From CAYWMY01 sp046352935 (GTDB taxonomy: Bacteria > Pseudomonadota > Gammaproteobacteria > Steroidobacterales > Steroidobacteraceae), in the NCBI GenBank assembly GCA_046352935.1, contig JAXMGR010000003.1, positions 183,094-247,093 of the forward strand: a DNA stretch of 64,000 bases, in the 5' to 3' direction. A model generated the notes under the pieces. The model was not told where the DNA came from and searched no databases. It saw nothing but the letters and a program-made list of their open reading frames with translations. Below, in pieces: positions 1-8,737 of this stretch (positions are counted from its first letter, which is position 1; each line of letters starts with the position of its first letter). Position numbers and translations under genes: made by a program.

Positions 1-1
1 C

Positions 2-793
2 TCGACGGTGTTCGTGGTGCCGGCGCTGCCGCTGGTGCTCCTGCTCGCGGTCGGCATGCACGCCGCCTGGAAGCGCACGCGGTTCGCGGGCGTCGCGCGG
101 ACGCTCGCGATCATGTTCGCCGTGGCGTTCCTCGCCGCGCTCGCGATCACGGCCTTCGGATACCGGGCCCTGCGTGCGGGCACCGTCGTCGGGCTGACCG
201 CGGGGCTCTGGGTCATGCTCTCCGCGGTCCTCGACCCCGTGCTGCGCTGGCGCCGCGGACTGCGGCCGGGCCCGGCGATGATCGGCATGGCGGTCGCGCA
301 CTTCGGCATCGGCATGTTCACGATCGGTGTGACGACGGTGGAGTCCTACAAGATCGAGAAGGACCTGTCCGTCGGCATCGGCGAGACGGTGAACATCGCA
401 GGCTACGACTTCACCTTCCAGTCGATATCCCCGCTCACCGGCCCGAACTACGACGGCGTGACGGGCGTGTTCCGCGTGTCGCGCGGTGGCAGCAGCATCG
501 CGGATCTGCGTCCGCAGAAGCGCCAGTACCGTTCCGGAGGCAACGTCATGACCGAGGCCGGGATCAAGGCGGGCGTGGTGCGTGACCTGTTCGTGGCTCT
601 GGGCGAGGACCTGGGCGGCGGCCGGTGGAGCGTGCGCCTGCAGTACAAGCCGATGATCCGCTTCATCTGGTTCGGCGCGCTGGTCATGGCGCTGGGCGGC
701 CTGCTCGCGGCGAGCGACGCGCGTTACCGCCGCCGCGCACGGGTCGACGCCCGCTCGGCCGTGCCGGCCGGTGTCGCGGAGGAAGGCCGGTGA
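2..793 (+). CDS. ccmF: Cytochrome c-type biogenesis protein CcmF, C-terminal part (5' end outside window)
   Basis: The reading frame is open to the left edge, so only about the last 263 residues are present. CcmF is the membrane heme-lyase component of system I cytochrome c maturation and joins heme to apocytochromes in the periplasm. The fragment carries CcmF C-terminal hallmarks: hydrophobic segments, an AHFGIGMFTIG stretch, a periplasmic part with GPNYDGV, a motif of the LRPQKRQY type, MTEAGI followed by RDLFVALGE, and a last membrane segment near WFGALVMALGG. The stop overlaps the start of ccmG, so the two are translationally coupled. An internal GTG at base 8 is unlikely to be the true start because full CcmF proteins exceed 600 residues. 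Confidence 0.93.
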   Translation, partial: STVFVVPALPLVLLLAVGMHAAWKRTRFAGVARTLAIMFAVAFLAALAITAFGYRALRAGTVVGLTAGLWVMLSAVLDPVLRWRRGLRPGPAMIGMAVAHFGIGMFTIGVTTVESYKIEKDLSVGIGETVNIAGYDFTFQSISPLTGPNYDGVTGVFRVSRGGSSIADLRPQKRQYRSGGNVMTEAGIKAGVVRDLFVALGEDLGGGRWSVRLQYKPMIRFIWFGALVMALGGLLAASDARYRRRARVDARSAVPAGVAEEGR

Positions 794-1320
794 AGACCCT
801 GCGATTCGTCGTTCCAGCACTGTTGTTCGTCGTCCTCATCGGCTTCTTCATCGCGGGACTGCAGAAGGACCCGAGCCTGGTGCCGTCGCCGCTCATCGAC
901 CGGCCGGTGCCCGCGCTCGAGCTGCCCGAGGTCGGCAATCCCGCCGCGACCGTCGATACGGCATCGCTCGCCGGGCGCCCGTATGTGGTCAACGTCTGGG
1001 CCACGTGGTGCACGGCCTGCCGGCAGGAGCACGAGACACTGCTCGCCATCGCGCGCGGGACCGACGTCCCCATCATCGGACTCGACTGGAAGGACGACGA
1101 GCAGGCGGCGGTGCGGTGGCTCGCGACGCTCGGGAATCCCTACGACCACGTGGCCTACGACGGCGACGGGCGCACGGGCATCGACTGGGGAGTCTATGGC
1201 GCGCCCGAGACCTTCCTCGTCGGCGGGGACGGGCGCGTGAAGTTCAAGCAGATCGGCCCCATGACGATGGAGGTCTGGCAGAAGGAATTCCTGCCACGCA
1301 TCGGAGGATCGTCGCGATGA
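790..1320 (+). CDS. ccmG: CcmG/DsbE thiol:disulfide interchange protein
   Basis: 176-residue thioredoxin-like protein that keeps apocytochrome heme-binding cysteines reduced during system I maturation. One N-terminal membrane anchor (residues 4-22) is followed by a periplasmic thioredoxin fold with the redox pair WCTAC (Cys74 and Cys77). A GVYGAPETFLV stretch contains the cis-proline region typical of CcmG. The GTG start at 790 overlaps the ccmF stop and was chosen because the membrane anchor begins right after it. The stop overlaps the ccmH start. Confidence 0.95.
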   Translation: MKTLRFVVPALLFVVLIGFFIAGLQKDPSLVPSPLIDRPVPALELPEVGNPAATVDTASLAGRPYVVNVWATWCTACRQEHETLLAIARGTDVPIIGLDWKDDEQAAVRWLATLGNPYDHVAYDGDGRTGIDWGVYGAPETFLVGGDGRVKFKQIGPMTMEVWQKEFLPRIGGSSR

Positions 1321-1754
1321 GACGTGCTGCCTGGCTCGCGACGCTGCTGCTCGTCGCCGCTTCCGCCGCGGCAATCGATGCCGAGGCGCCCCTGCCCGAA
1401 CCGGCGATGCAGGCCCGCTACGAGCATCTCGCGCGCGAGCTGCGCTGCCTGGTCTGTCAGAACGAGACGATCGCCGATTCGACTGCACCGCTCGCGGCCG
1501 ATCTGCGCCGCGAACTGCGCCGGATGATCGCGGCCGGCCAGTCCGACGAGCAGGTCCGCGAGTTCCTCACCGCGCGCTATGGCGATTTCGTCCTGTACCG
1601 GCCGCCGGTCACGGGCCGGACCTGGCTGCTGTGGGCGGCGCCCGCGCTGCTGCTGCTGGTCGCCTTGGGGACCGCCGTGACGATCATCCTGCGCAAGGCG
1701 CGTGCGGCGCGCGAGAACGCCGGACTGCTCGATCTCGACGAGGATGAATCGTGA
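1317..1754 (+). CDS. ccmH: Cytochrome c-type biogenesis protein CcmH
   Basis: 145 residues. CcmH works with CcmG and CcmF to reduce and present apocytochrome c thiols. The N-terminus is a signal peptide or anchor (residues 5-20), followed by the family signature LRCLVCQN with the redox cysteines Cys44 and Cys47. A second hydrophobic segment near residues 103-124 anchors the C-terminus. This is the short CcmH type, with CcmI encoded separately. ATG at 1317 overlaps the ccmG stop in an ATGA arrangement. Confidence 0.95.
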   Translation: MRRAAWLATLLLVAASAAAIDAEAPLPEPAMQARYEHLARELRCLVCQNETIADSTAPLAADLRRELRRMIAAGQSDEQVREFLTARYGDFVLYRPPVTGRTWLLWAAPALLLLVALGTAVTIILRKARAARENAGLLDLDEDES

Positions 1755-2770
1755 CGGCATTCATCCTGCTGGCCGCACTCATGGCGCTGGCGGCCGGAGG
1801 ACTGGTCGCGTGGCCGCTGCTGCGCCACGGGACGCCCTCGCGCGCACTGGGCGCCGCGTTCATCGTGGTCCTGCCCCTGGTCGCGGGCCTCTGTTATTAC
1901 GCGACGCAGTCCGGGGATTTCTGGCGGCAGCCCGATGAGCCCGCCGCGGATGGCGTGCACCCGAGCGCGATGGTCGCCGCGCTCGAGGCGAAGCTGCGCG
2001 AGAAGCCCGACGATCCCGCAGGCTGGATACTCCTGGGCCGGTCCTACCAGGTCATGGAGGACTACCCGCGATCGGCCACTGCCTACGAGCGTGCCGTGAA
2101 GCTCACCGGTTCGAACAACGTCGACGCGCTGATCGGGCTCGGCGTGGCGCTCGCCGCGACCGATGAGGCCTCGATCACCGGCAGGGCGGGGCAGCTCTTC
2201 GAACGCAGCCTCGAACTCGCGCCGGAGGACCCGCGCGCGCTGTGGTACGGCGGGTTCGCGTCGTTCCGGCGCGGCGACGTCGAGACGACCCGCGCGCGGT
2301 GGCAGAAGCTGTCCACGTTCGATCTCCCGGTGGAGATCCGCAAGGAACTCGAACGCGCGCTCGCCGGGATCGGAGTGGCGCCCGGTGCGGCGGCGGGTAC
2401 GGCACCGCCGTCGAGGGCCGCGGAGTCGGGGCCGTCGCTGCGGGTGCGGGTGGATCTCTCCCCGGCCCTGAAGGGATCGGTTCCCGCGCAGGGGACGCTG
2501 TTCGTGTTCCTGCGGGAATCGGGGCAGGGCCCGCCGCTCGCGGTGGTGCGCCGGCCGGCGGAGTCGTGGCCTGCCGAGGTATCACTCTCGCAGGCCGACG
2601 TGATGCTGCCGGGTCGTCGCCTCGACCAGCTCGCCGGCGCGCACCTGGTCGCTCGGGTATCCTTGTCGGGTGAGCCACGCGCATCCAGCGGGGACCTCTA
2701 CGGCGAGGCCCGGGTTCCCGGTGATGCAGGCCAGGGCGTGGCAGTCCTGATCGACAGCAAGGTCCCATGA
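1751..2770 (+). CDS. ccmI: Cytochrome c biogenesis factor CcmI (TPR protein)
   Basis: 339 residues. CcmI chaperones apocytochrome c and delivers it to CcmH/CcmF. Two N-terminal membrane segments (about 3-20 and 33-52) precede tetratricopeptide repeats (about 75-215; LGRSYQVMEDYPRSATAYER is one clear repeat). The C-terminal periplasmic domain from about residue 230 has the LFVFLRE pattern seen in two-part CcmI proteins. GTG at 1751 overlaps the ccmH stop. Last gene of the ccm run. Its stop overlaps the start of the MaoC-like gene, so that gene may be co-transcribed although it has no known role in cytochrome maturation. Confidence 0.9.
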   Translation: MTAFILLAALMALAAGGLVAWPLLRHGTPSRALGAAFIVVLPLVAGLCYYATQSGDFWRQPDEPAADGVHPSAMVAALEAKLREKPDDPAGWILLGRSYQVMEDYPRSATAYERAVKLTGSNNVDALIGLGVALAATDEASITGRAGQLFERSLELAPEDPRALWYGGFASFRRGDVETTRARWQKLSTFDLPVEIRKELERALAGIGVAPGAAAGTAPPSRAAESGPSLRVRVDLSPALKGSVPAQGTLFVFLRESGQGPPLAVVRRPAESWPAEVSLSQADVMLPGRRLDQLAGAHLVARVSLSGEPRASSGDLYGEARVPGDAGQGVAVLIDSKVP

Positions 2771-3663
2771 CGTCCGCGATCGTCCGCTACAACCGCCCGC
2801 CGCTCACTCTTCCGATGTATCTGCGCGGCATCTTCATGCCGCGCGAGCCGCTGCTGCCCGAAGGCGTCACGGTCGCGAACATGACGGCGCTGCTCGACGC
2901 ACAGCGCATCGAGCCCCGGCACCTCTCGCGTTACCGGGAGATCTGCGGCTTCCCGGATTCGCCGCTGTTGCCCGTGACCTACCCGCACGCCCTTGCGCTG
3001 CCACTGCAGCTCGCGCTCATGTCCGATGCACGCTTCGTGGTGCGTCTCATGGGGCTCGTGCACATCGCCAATGTCATCGAGGTGCTGCGACCGATGCCCG
3101 TCGACCACAGCTACGACCTGCGGGCGAGCGTCGCCGGCCACCGCGATTCGGACCGCGGGCAGGAGATCGATCTCCTGCTCGAGATGAGCGACGGCGACGG
3201 ACCCATCTGGCGCGAGACCACGACGCTGCTCGCGCGGCGGCCGGTCACCGGCCCGGGGGCGGCACGCGCCGCGCGCGAGGTACTGCGTTACGAGAAGCCG
3301 TCGGCCGATGCGCCGGTCACCCGGGTGCCGCTCGAGGCGCCGGCGAACATCGGCAGACGCTACGGCTGGGCGTCCGGCGACATCAATCCCATCCACCTCG
3401 CGGACATCAGCGCGAAGCCCTTCGGCTTCGATCGCGCGGTCGCGCACGGCATGTGGTCGCTGGCGCGCCTGCTGGCGGCGATCGACGGTCGGGGTTGCCG
3501 CGTGCCGTGCCGCATCAAGGTCGATTTCAAGCTCCCGGTCTTCCTGCCGGCAACGCTGCAGCTGGAACACTGGAGCGTGGGGCGTCGCGAGGTGTTCGTG
3601 CTCAAGGACGGCGCCGGCGCCCGGCCACATCTCGCCGGAGCCATCGAGCCGATCGATGCCTGA
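2767..3663 (+). CDS. MaoC-like hot-dog dehydratase family protein
   Basis: 298 residues. The C-terminal half contains a MaoC-type hydratase motif (YGWASGDINPIH, residues 199-210), in which Asp205 and His210 match the catalytic Asp/His of R-specific enoyl-CoA hydratases. A downstream GFDRAVAHGMWSLARLL stretch is also typical of the family. The N-terminal half looks like a second, degenerate hot-dog domain. The likely reaction is hydration or dehydration of an acyl-CoA or acyl-ACP, but the substrate cannot be read from sequence. ATG at 2767 overlaps the ccmI stop, and its own stop lies inside the start of the next transporter gene. Confidence 0.8.
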   Translation: MTSAIVRYNRPPLTLPMYLRGIFMPREPLLPEGVTVANMTALLDAQRIEPRHLSRYREICGFPDSPLLPVTYPHALALPLQLALMSDARFVVRLMGLVHIANVIEVLRPMPVDHSYDLRASVAGHRDSDRGQEIDLLLEMSDGDGPIWRETTTLLARRPVTGPGAARAAREVLRYEKPSADAPVTRVPLEAPANIGRRYGWASGDINPIHLADISAKPFGFDRAVAHGMWSLARLLAAIDGRGCRVPCRIKVDFKLPVFLPATLQLEHWSVGRREVFVLKDGAGARPHLAGAIEPIDA

Positions 3664-5020
3664 GACGCGCCGCGTCCCCCTGGCCGGTCTCGTGCCGGTG
3701 AGGGTGGACGAGTGGTCGCTGTTCGGACTCGCGTTCCTCTATTTCTTCCTGCTGCTCTGCGGCTACTACCTGCTGCGGCCGCTGCGCGACGCGCTGGTGG
3801 CGACCGCCGGCCTCGACGGCATGAAGTGGCTGTTCACGGCGACTTCCGCCGTGATGCTGCTGCTCGCGCCAGCTTACGGCCTGCTCGTGGCGCGGCTGCG
3901 CAAGAACCTGCTGCTGCCGGCCGTGTATCTCTTCTTCGCGGCGAATCTCCTCGTGTTCCACGAACTCTTCCGTGCCGGCCTGTGGCCCGGCTGGACCGCG
4001 CGGCTGTTCTTCGTCTGGCTGTCCGTGTTCAACATGTTCGTGGTGTCGGTGTTCTGGAGCCTGATGGCGGACCTGCTGTCCGCGGAGCAGGCGCGGCGGC
4101 TCTTCGGGCCCATCGCCGCGGGTGGCAGCGCGGGCGCGATCCTCGGTCCGATCCTGGCTCACGAGCTCGTCGGGACGGTCGGTGCCGCCGGGCTCGTGCT
4201 GCTGGCGGCCGCGTGCATCGCCGCGACGGCGCTCTGCATCGCGGGGCTGCGGCATCAGGCGGCGCGCCGCGGCGGGATGGCCGCGGCCGTGGCACCGGGA
4301 CACCGGGTCGGGGGCTCGGCCTGGGCGGGCATCGCGGCGCTGGGACGGTCGCGTTTCCTGCTCGCCGTCTGCGCCCTCATGCTGCTCGGCTCCATGGCCG
4401 CGACGTTCATGTACCTCGAGATCGTGCAGCAGGCCGGCCGACAGATGCTGGACGCGGCGGAACGCACGCGGTTCTTCGCGCGTCTCGACCTCGCCGTCAA
4501 TTCGGGAGCACTGCTGGTGCAGCTGCTGCTGACGCCCTGGCTGGTGCGGCGATTCGGCATCGCCGCGGGTCTGCTGCTGCTGCCGCTCCTGGCGCTGGGG
4601 TCATTCGTCTGGGTCGCGCTGACGCCGACCCTGATGACCCTGGCGTGGACGCAGGTCCTGCGCCGGATCCTGGAGTTCGGTGCGGCGCGGCCGAGCCGCG
4701 AGATGCTGTTCACCGCCGTCGACGAGGAAACCCGCTTCAAGGCGAAGAACTTCATCGACACGGCGCTGCAGCGTGCCGGCGACACGCTCTCCGCGTGGCT
4801 GCATGCACTGCTGCACGCGGCGGGCCTCGCGGCCGGCGGGCTCGGGCTCGTCTGCGCCGGCGCCATGCTCGCCATGATGGCGCTGGCGGCATGGATCGCC
4901 CGCGAGTTCGAACGCTGTGAACGGGGGCTCACGGGGCCGCCTGTCCGGGGTCCGGTCGCTGCGCTACACTCCGCCGCGACAGGTGGTTCTTCATGTTTCA
5001 GGAAGGTACCAAGACCATGA
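3656..5020 (+). CDS. Multi-spanning membrane transporter, MFS / NTP-exchange-like
   Basis: 454 residues with about ten to twelve hydrophobic segments. The order and motifs resemble MFS-fold proteins related to nucleotide exchangers: an N-terminal LRPLRDALV, a SLMADLLSAEQARRLFG loop and a GSAGAILGP segment. A C-terminal loop (RPSREMLFTAVDEETRFKAK) matches what is seen in that family in free-living proteobacteria, where the substrate is unknown. ATG at 3656 overlaps the end of the MaoC-like gene. The stop overlaps the ATG of the CsgG-like gene. The roughly 35 C-terminal residues are not hydrophobic and look like read-through into the next gene's leader region. Confidence 0.7.
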   Translation: MPETRRVPLAGLVPVRVDEWSLFGLAFLYFFLLLCGYYLLRPLRDALVATAGLDGMKWLFTATSAVMLLLAPAYGLLVARLRKNLLLPAVYLFFAANLLVFHELFRAGLWPGWTARLFFVWLSVFNMFVVSVFWSLMADLLSAEQARRLFGPIAAGGSAGAILGPILAHELVGTVGAAGLVLLAAACIAATALCIAGLRHQAARRGGMAAAVAPGHRVGGSAWAGIAALGRSRFLLAVCALMLLGSMAATFMYLEIVQQAGRQMLDAAERTRFFARLDLAVNSGALLVQLLLTPWLVRRFGIAAGLLLLPLLALGSFVWVALTPTLMTLAWTQVLRRILEFGAARPSREMLFTAVDEETRFKAKNFIDTALQRAGDTLSAWLHALLHAAGLAAGGLGLVCAGAMLAMMALAAWIAREFERCERGLTGPPVRGPVAALHSAATGGSSCFRKVPRP

Positions 5021-6051
5021 ATTCCCAACTTCGCAATGCGGTTCTCGCCCTCGCGGTCGGCGCCGTCCTGGCGGTTCCCGCACAGGCGGGCGTCACCGAC
5101 TACAAGTCGGGCAAGGGCGCGAGCCCCGTGACCGGGGCGGCCGGCACCGACGGCGCGACCGGCGACGCTGGTCTGGAGAAGTGTGCGAAGCCGATGGGTG
5201 CGATGGCCGTGGTCGAGCCGCAGGACATGGTGGTGCAGTCGCTGAGCGGCTACGGGCTCGGTTCTCCCGTCGGGCTCATCCGCATGATGATCCAGCAGTC
5301 CAACTGCTTCATCGTGGTCGAGCGCGGTGTGGGCATGCAGAACATGATGCAGGAGCGCGATCTCGCGGCCTCGGGCGAGGCCCGCAAGGGTTCGAACATG
5401 GGCAAGGGCCAGATGGTCGCGGCGGACTTCATCCTGACGCCGGCGGTGGTGTTCTCCGAGGGCAACGCGGGGGGCGTGGGCGCGGCGCTCGGCGGCTTCC
5501 TCTCGCGGCGCAATCCGCTGCTCGGCGCCGTCGCGGGCGGCCTCAAGTTCAAGGAGGCCCAGACCAGCATGCTGGTCGCCGACGCCCGCAGCGGTGTGCA
5601 GGTGGCCGCAGCCGAAGGCAGCACGAAGAAAGCGGATCTCGCGATCGGTGGCGCGCTCTTCGGCGGCGGTTTCGGTGCCGCGGCGGGTGGTTATGGCAAC
5701 ACCAACGAAGGCAAGATCATTGCTGCCGCCTTCCTCGACAACTACAAGAAGGTCGTGAGCGTCATCCGCGACGACCCGAGTCTGCAGCGCGACGTCGGTA
5801 CGCTGAAGCAGGAGGCTGCGGCGGGTGGCAAACCGGGTACCGGTCGCGCCTACAACGAAGGTGACGTCGTCACGCCCAAGATCAACAACGTGAAGCTGCT
5901 CGCGCAGGCCAACGATGCGGCCAAGGCTGTCGGCACCGTGCCGAAGGGCGAGGAACTCGTCGTTCTGGGCCCGGAGGAAAACGGCTTCATCCACGTGCAG
6001 GGCTCGTCGGCGACCGGCTGGGTCAGGAAGATCCTCGTCGTACAGCCGTAG
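5017..6051 (+). CDS. Secreted CsgG/HfaB-like protein with C-terminal SH3-like domain
   Basis: 344 residues. A clear signal peptide (MNSQLRNAVLALAVGAVLAV, cleavage near AQA-GV) leads into a CsgG-like core. The core has LIRMMIQQSNCFIVVERG, an NMMQERDLA stretch and glycine-rich segments, matching the nucleotide-binding-like fold of CsgG/HfaB/lipoprotein families. Residues 280-344 look like a bacterial SH3 domain (VTPKINNVKLLAQAN, ending GWVRKILVVQP). It probably sits in the periplasm or outer membrane and may help cell-surface assembly; no partner is visible. The start at 5017 is preferred over the ATG at 4993 because AGGAAGG lies about 10 bases upstream and the signal peptide begins there. There is no lipobox cysteine after the signal peptide, unlike classical CsgG. 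Confidence 0.68.
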   Translation: MNSQLRNAVLALAVGAVLAVPAQAGVTDYKSGKGASPVTGAAGTDGATGDAGLEKCAKPMGAMAVVEPQDMVVQSLSGYGLGSPVGLIRMMIQQSNCFIVVERGVGMQNMMQERDLAASGEARKGSNMGKGQMVAADFILTPAVVFSEGNAGGVGAALGGFLSRRNPLLGAVAGGLKFKEAQTSMLVADARSGVQVAAAEGSTKKADLAIGGALFGGGFGAAAGGYGNTNEGKIIAAAFLDNYKKVVSVIRDDPSLQRDVGTLKQEAAAGGKPGTGRAYNEGDVVTPKINNVKLLAQANDAAKAVGTVPKGEELVVLGPEENGFIHVQGSSATGWVRKILVVQP

Positions 6052-6151
6052 CCGTAGCAGAGGCCGGCGGCCAGCTCTGGCAGCGTGTCGGACCTGGGTG
6101 ATCCTCGCGCTCCCTCTGTCGCAGCAGATCGATCCCGGGTCCGGCAGGCGG

Positions 6152-7162
6152 CTAGTGCGGCACGCGCAGCACGATCTTGCCGATGTGGGCGCCGGACTCC
6201 ATGAGGCGGTGGGCAGCGCCGGCATCGCCGAGGTCGAACACGGCGTGAACCCGGGGCGTTGCGCGTCCCGCGTCGAGGATCGGCCAGACCCGCTCGCGCA
6301 AAGCCCGTGCGATGGCACCTTTCTCGGCGGTCGATCGGGGTCGCAGCGAGGAGCCCGTGACGACCAGCCGGCGCTGGATGACCGAGAGCAGGTCGAAGCG
6401 TTCGACTACCGCACCCTGCATGAGACCGATCAGCACGAGGCGCCCATCGACGGCGAGGCATCGCAGGTTGCGCTGGAAATAGGCGGCGCCGACGATGTCG
6501 AGGATCACGTCGACGCCGCGGCCACCCGTGATCTCCTCGATGCGCGCAGGGAAGTCCTCGCGGCGGTGGTCGATCGCGGCCTCGGCGCCGAGTTCCAGAC
6601 AGGCGGCACATTTCTCCGGTGAGCCCGCGGTCGCGAACACCCGCGCGCCGAATTCCCGGGCCAGCCGGATCGCCGTGACGCCGATGCCGCTCGTGCCGCC
6701 GTGGACCAGCAGCGACTCGCCGCGTGCGAGGCGGCCCTGGTCGAACAGGTTGGTCCAGACGGTGAAGAAGGCCTCCGGCAGCGCCGCGGCCGCGATGGCA
6801 TCGCAGCCCTTCGGCCAGGGGAGGCACTGCACTGCGGGAGAGACGCAATACCCCGCATAGCCGCCGCCGTTCACGAGCGCGCAGACGCGGTCGCCGATGC
6901 GCGGCGACATCACCTCGCTGCCGGTCGCGACGACCTCGCCGGCAACCTCGAGGCCGATGATCGGGCTGGCGTCGGCAGGGGGCGGGTAGAGTCCGCGTCG
7001 CTGCAGTACGTCGGCCCGGTTCACGCCGGCCGCCATGACGCGGATCAGCACCTCATCGCATCGCACGCGCGGCACGGGAGCCCGGGCGAGCGTGAGGACT
7101 TCGGGGCCGCCAGCCGGAGCCGCCACGACCTGCTGCATTTCATCCGGAAGCGTCGCTGGCAT
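6152..7162 (-). CDS. NAD(P)H:quinone oxidoreductase, zinc-independent MDR (PIG3-like)
   Basis: 336 residues. Medium-chain dehydrogenase/reductase of the quinone oxidoreductase type: an N-terminal GroES-like domain (VNRADVLQRRGLYPPP, residues about 49-64) and a C-terminal Rossmann domain (VHGGTSGIGVTAIRLA). No structural or catalytic zinc-ligand pattern is present, as expected for this subgroup. It likely reduces quinones or activated alkenes with NADPH. It is the last gene of the minus-strand run after the dienelactone hydrolase gene (27-base gap) and may be co-transcribed with it. Confidence 0.88.
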   Translation of the reverse strand: MPATLPDEMQQVVAAPAGGPEVLTLARAPVPRVRCDEVLIRVMAAGVNRADVLQRRGLYPPPADASPIIGLEVAGEVVATGSEVMSPRIGDRVCALVNGGGYAGYCVSPAVQCLPWPKGCDAIAAAALPEAFFTVWTNLFDQGRLARGESLLVHGGTSGIGVTAIRLAREFGARVFATAGSPEKCAACLELGAEAAIDHRREDFPARIEEITGGRGVDVILDIVGAAYFQRNLRCLAVDGRLVLIGLMQGAVVERFDLLSVIQRRLVVTGSSLRPRSTAEKGAIARALRERVWPILDAGRATPRVHAVFDLGDAGAAHRLMESGAHIGKIVLRVPH

Positions 7163-7189
7163 GCGTGAACCTTCCTGTCGGCGCGGACA

Positions 7190-7903
7190 TCAGCCGAATG
7201 CGGTGCGGAACCACTGCGTGGCCGTGGAGAGAGCGCGCTCGTCGGCAAGCGTGCTGTAGCCCATGCGGTCATCGTCCGGGGCCTGGCGATTGGTGAAGCT
7301 GTGCTTCGTGTTGCCGAAGGTGACGACCTGCCAGTCGCCCACGCCACCCGTGCGGAATGCCTGTTGCAGGTCCACGACCCGGTCGACGGGGACCAGCGGA
7401 TCGTCGGCACCCGTGCAGACGAGCATGCGCGCCTTGATGCGGCCGGCGTCGGCCAGCGCGAGATCGTCGAGGCCGCCGTGGAAGCTCACGGCCGCGGCGA
7501 GCGGCGCGCCGCCCATCGCGAGTTCGATGACCGTGGAGCCGCCGAAGCAGTAGCCCATCGCGCCCAGCCGGGACTGGTCGACGGCACTCCACGAGGCCAG
7601 CGCCTGGAGCGCGGCCCGGACGCGGCCGCGCCAGGCGCTGCGGTCCGCGCGCAGGCGCGTCATCAGCGGTCCCAGGACCTCGAAGTCGTCGGAGTGGAAG
7701 CCCTCGCCGTAGAGGTCTGCGACGAACACCGCGTGGCCCTGCGCGACCATGTGCTCGATATGGTGTCGCGGGCGCAGACCCACGCCGCGTGCGTCGGGGA
7801 CGTGCAGGATGCCGGGCCGTGGGGCCGATTGAGCCGGGTTCCAGGCACGGATGCCGCGACAGGCGACGGTGTCATGGCGGTATTCGACGATCTCGGTCTG
7901 CAT
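7190..7903 (-). CDS. Dienelactone hydrolase family protein
   Basis: 237 residues, alpha/beta hydrolase fold. The nucleophile motif is GYCFGG with cysteine in the nucleophile position, as in true dienelactone hydrolases. The acid is likely in CTGADDPLVP and the base is the histidine in GNTKHSFTN. An N-terminal VADLYGEG segment is also typical. The physiological ester or lactone substrate is unknown. On the minus strand a TAAGAT -10-like element lies about 36 bases upstream (7939-7944), so this gene and the oxidoreductase behind it may have their own promoter apart from the liu regulator gene. Confidence 0.88.
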   Translation of the reverse strand: MQTEIVEYRHDTVACRGIRAWNPAQSAPRPGILHVPDARGVGLRPRHHIEHMVAQGHAVFVADLYGEGFHSDDFEVLGPLMTRLRADRSAWRGRVRAALQALASWSAVDQSRLGAMGYCFGGSTVIELAMGGAPLAAAVSFHGGLDDLALADAGRIKARMLVCTGADDPLVPVDRVVDLQQAFRTGGVGDWQVVTFGNTKHSFTNRQAPDDDRMGYSTLADERALSTATQWFRTAFG

Positions 7904-7990
7904 TGCGGGGCCGTCCCGGGGGCGGTGTCGGGAGGGCTATCTTAGCGGCATGGCGGCGCCGTCCGCCGGGCAGCCGGGCGGGACGGCGCG

Positions 7991-8737
7991 TCACTCGCCG
8001 GTGAGCGACTCGCCCACACGATGCGCGAGATCGATGCCGGCGAGTTCGTAGCCGCGGCGGAAGTCGCGGATGTGCTTCGACATCCAGTTCTGCGCGGCGG
8101 CGGCATCGCGGCTGGAGATGGCCTCGGCGAGGCGCTTCTCGGCGGTCGCGATGCGCGTGCGCGCCTGGGGCACGCGATCGATCATCTCGCAGAGCGAGGG
8201 CTCGAGCAGCTGGATGAGCGGCTCGTGGGCGAGCATGAGCACGCGGTTGTGGGTGGCCTCGCCCACGGCGCGGAAGAAGCGGCCGACCTGCGCGGCGGCC
8301 TCGGTTCGCAGGCCGGCGCGGGCCGCGAAATCGGCCGCGGCCGCCGCGATCTTCGCGATGTCCTCCGCCGTGCGCCGGCGTGCGGCGGCCTCGGCCATGG
8401 CCGGCTCCAGGATCGTCAGTCCCTCCCAGACGTCCTGCACGGTGACGTCGGCGAGCGCGAGGGCGCGGCTGACGCCCGCGGCGACACGATGTCGCCCCGG
8501 GCGCGTGACCATCATGAGTTTCGAGCCGCGGTTCCGGGCGAGGACCCCGCTGGACTCCAGTTCGCGCAGCGCTTCGCGCACCGTCGAGCGATTCACGCCG
8601 AACTGGCGCGCGAGCTCGGTCTCGGAGGGCAGCCGGTCGCCGGCACTGAGGCTGCGGTCGGTGATGCGGCCGAGCAGGGCGGCCGCGACCTTGCGGTAGG
8701 CCGGCTCGATCGTGAGGGCTTCGAACTCGATGGTCAT
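7991..8737 (-). CDS. GntR-family regulator, FadR/FCD subfamily (probable liu regulator)
   Basis: 248 residues. An N-terminal winged helix (LPSETELARQFGVNRSTV, about residues 37-54, then REALRELESSGVL) is followed by an all-helical FCD ligand domain (from about residue 90, with LEPAMAEAAARR and a C-terminal RDAAAAQNWMSKHIRDF repeat). FCD domains bind small carboxylic acids, often through a metal held by Asp and His. The ATG overlaps the stop of the isovaleryl-CoA dehydrogenase gene (ATGA), so the two are coupled. The site at 9938-9954 has the form expected for this family. The obvious role is feedback control of the divergent leucine genes; the inducer is not known. Confidence 0.88.
   Translation of the reverse strand: MTIEFEALTIEPAYRKVAAALLGRITDRSLSAGDRLPSETELARQFGVNRSTVREALRELESSGVLARNRGSKLMMVTRPGRHRVAAGVSRALALADVTVQDVWEGLTILEPAMAEAAARRRTAEDIAKIAAAAADFAARAGLRTEAAAQVGRFFRAVGEATHNRVLMLAHEPLIQLLEPSLCEMIDRVPQARTRIATAEKRLAEAISSRDAAAAQNWMSKHIRDFRRGYELAGIDLAHRVGESLTGE

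Noticed and set aside
4255..6318. A 687-codon minus-strand open frame over the transporter and CsgG-like genes
   Set aside because: Composition is that of an antisense GC-skew frame, and the plus-strand genes have signal peptide, membrane segments and family motifs.
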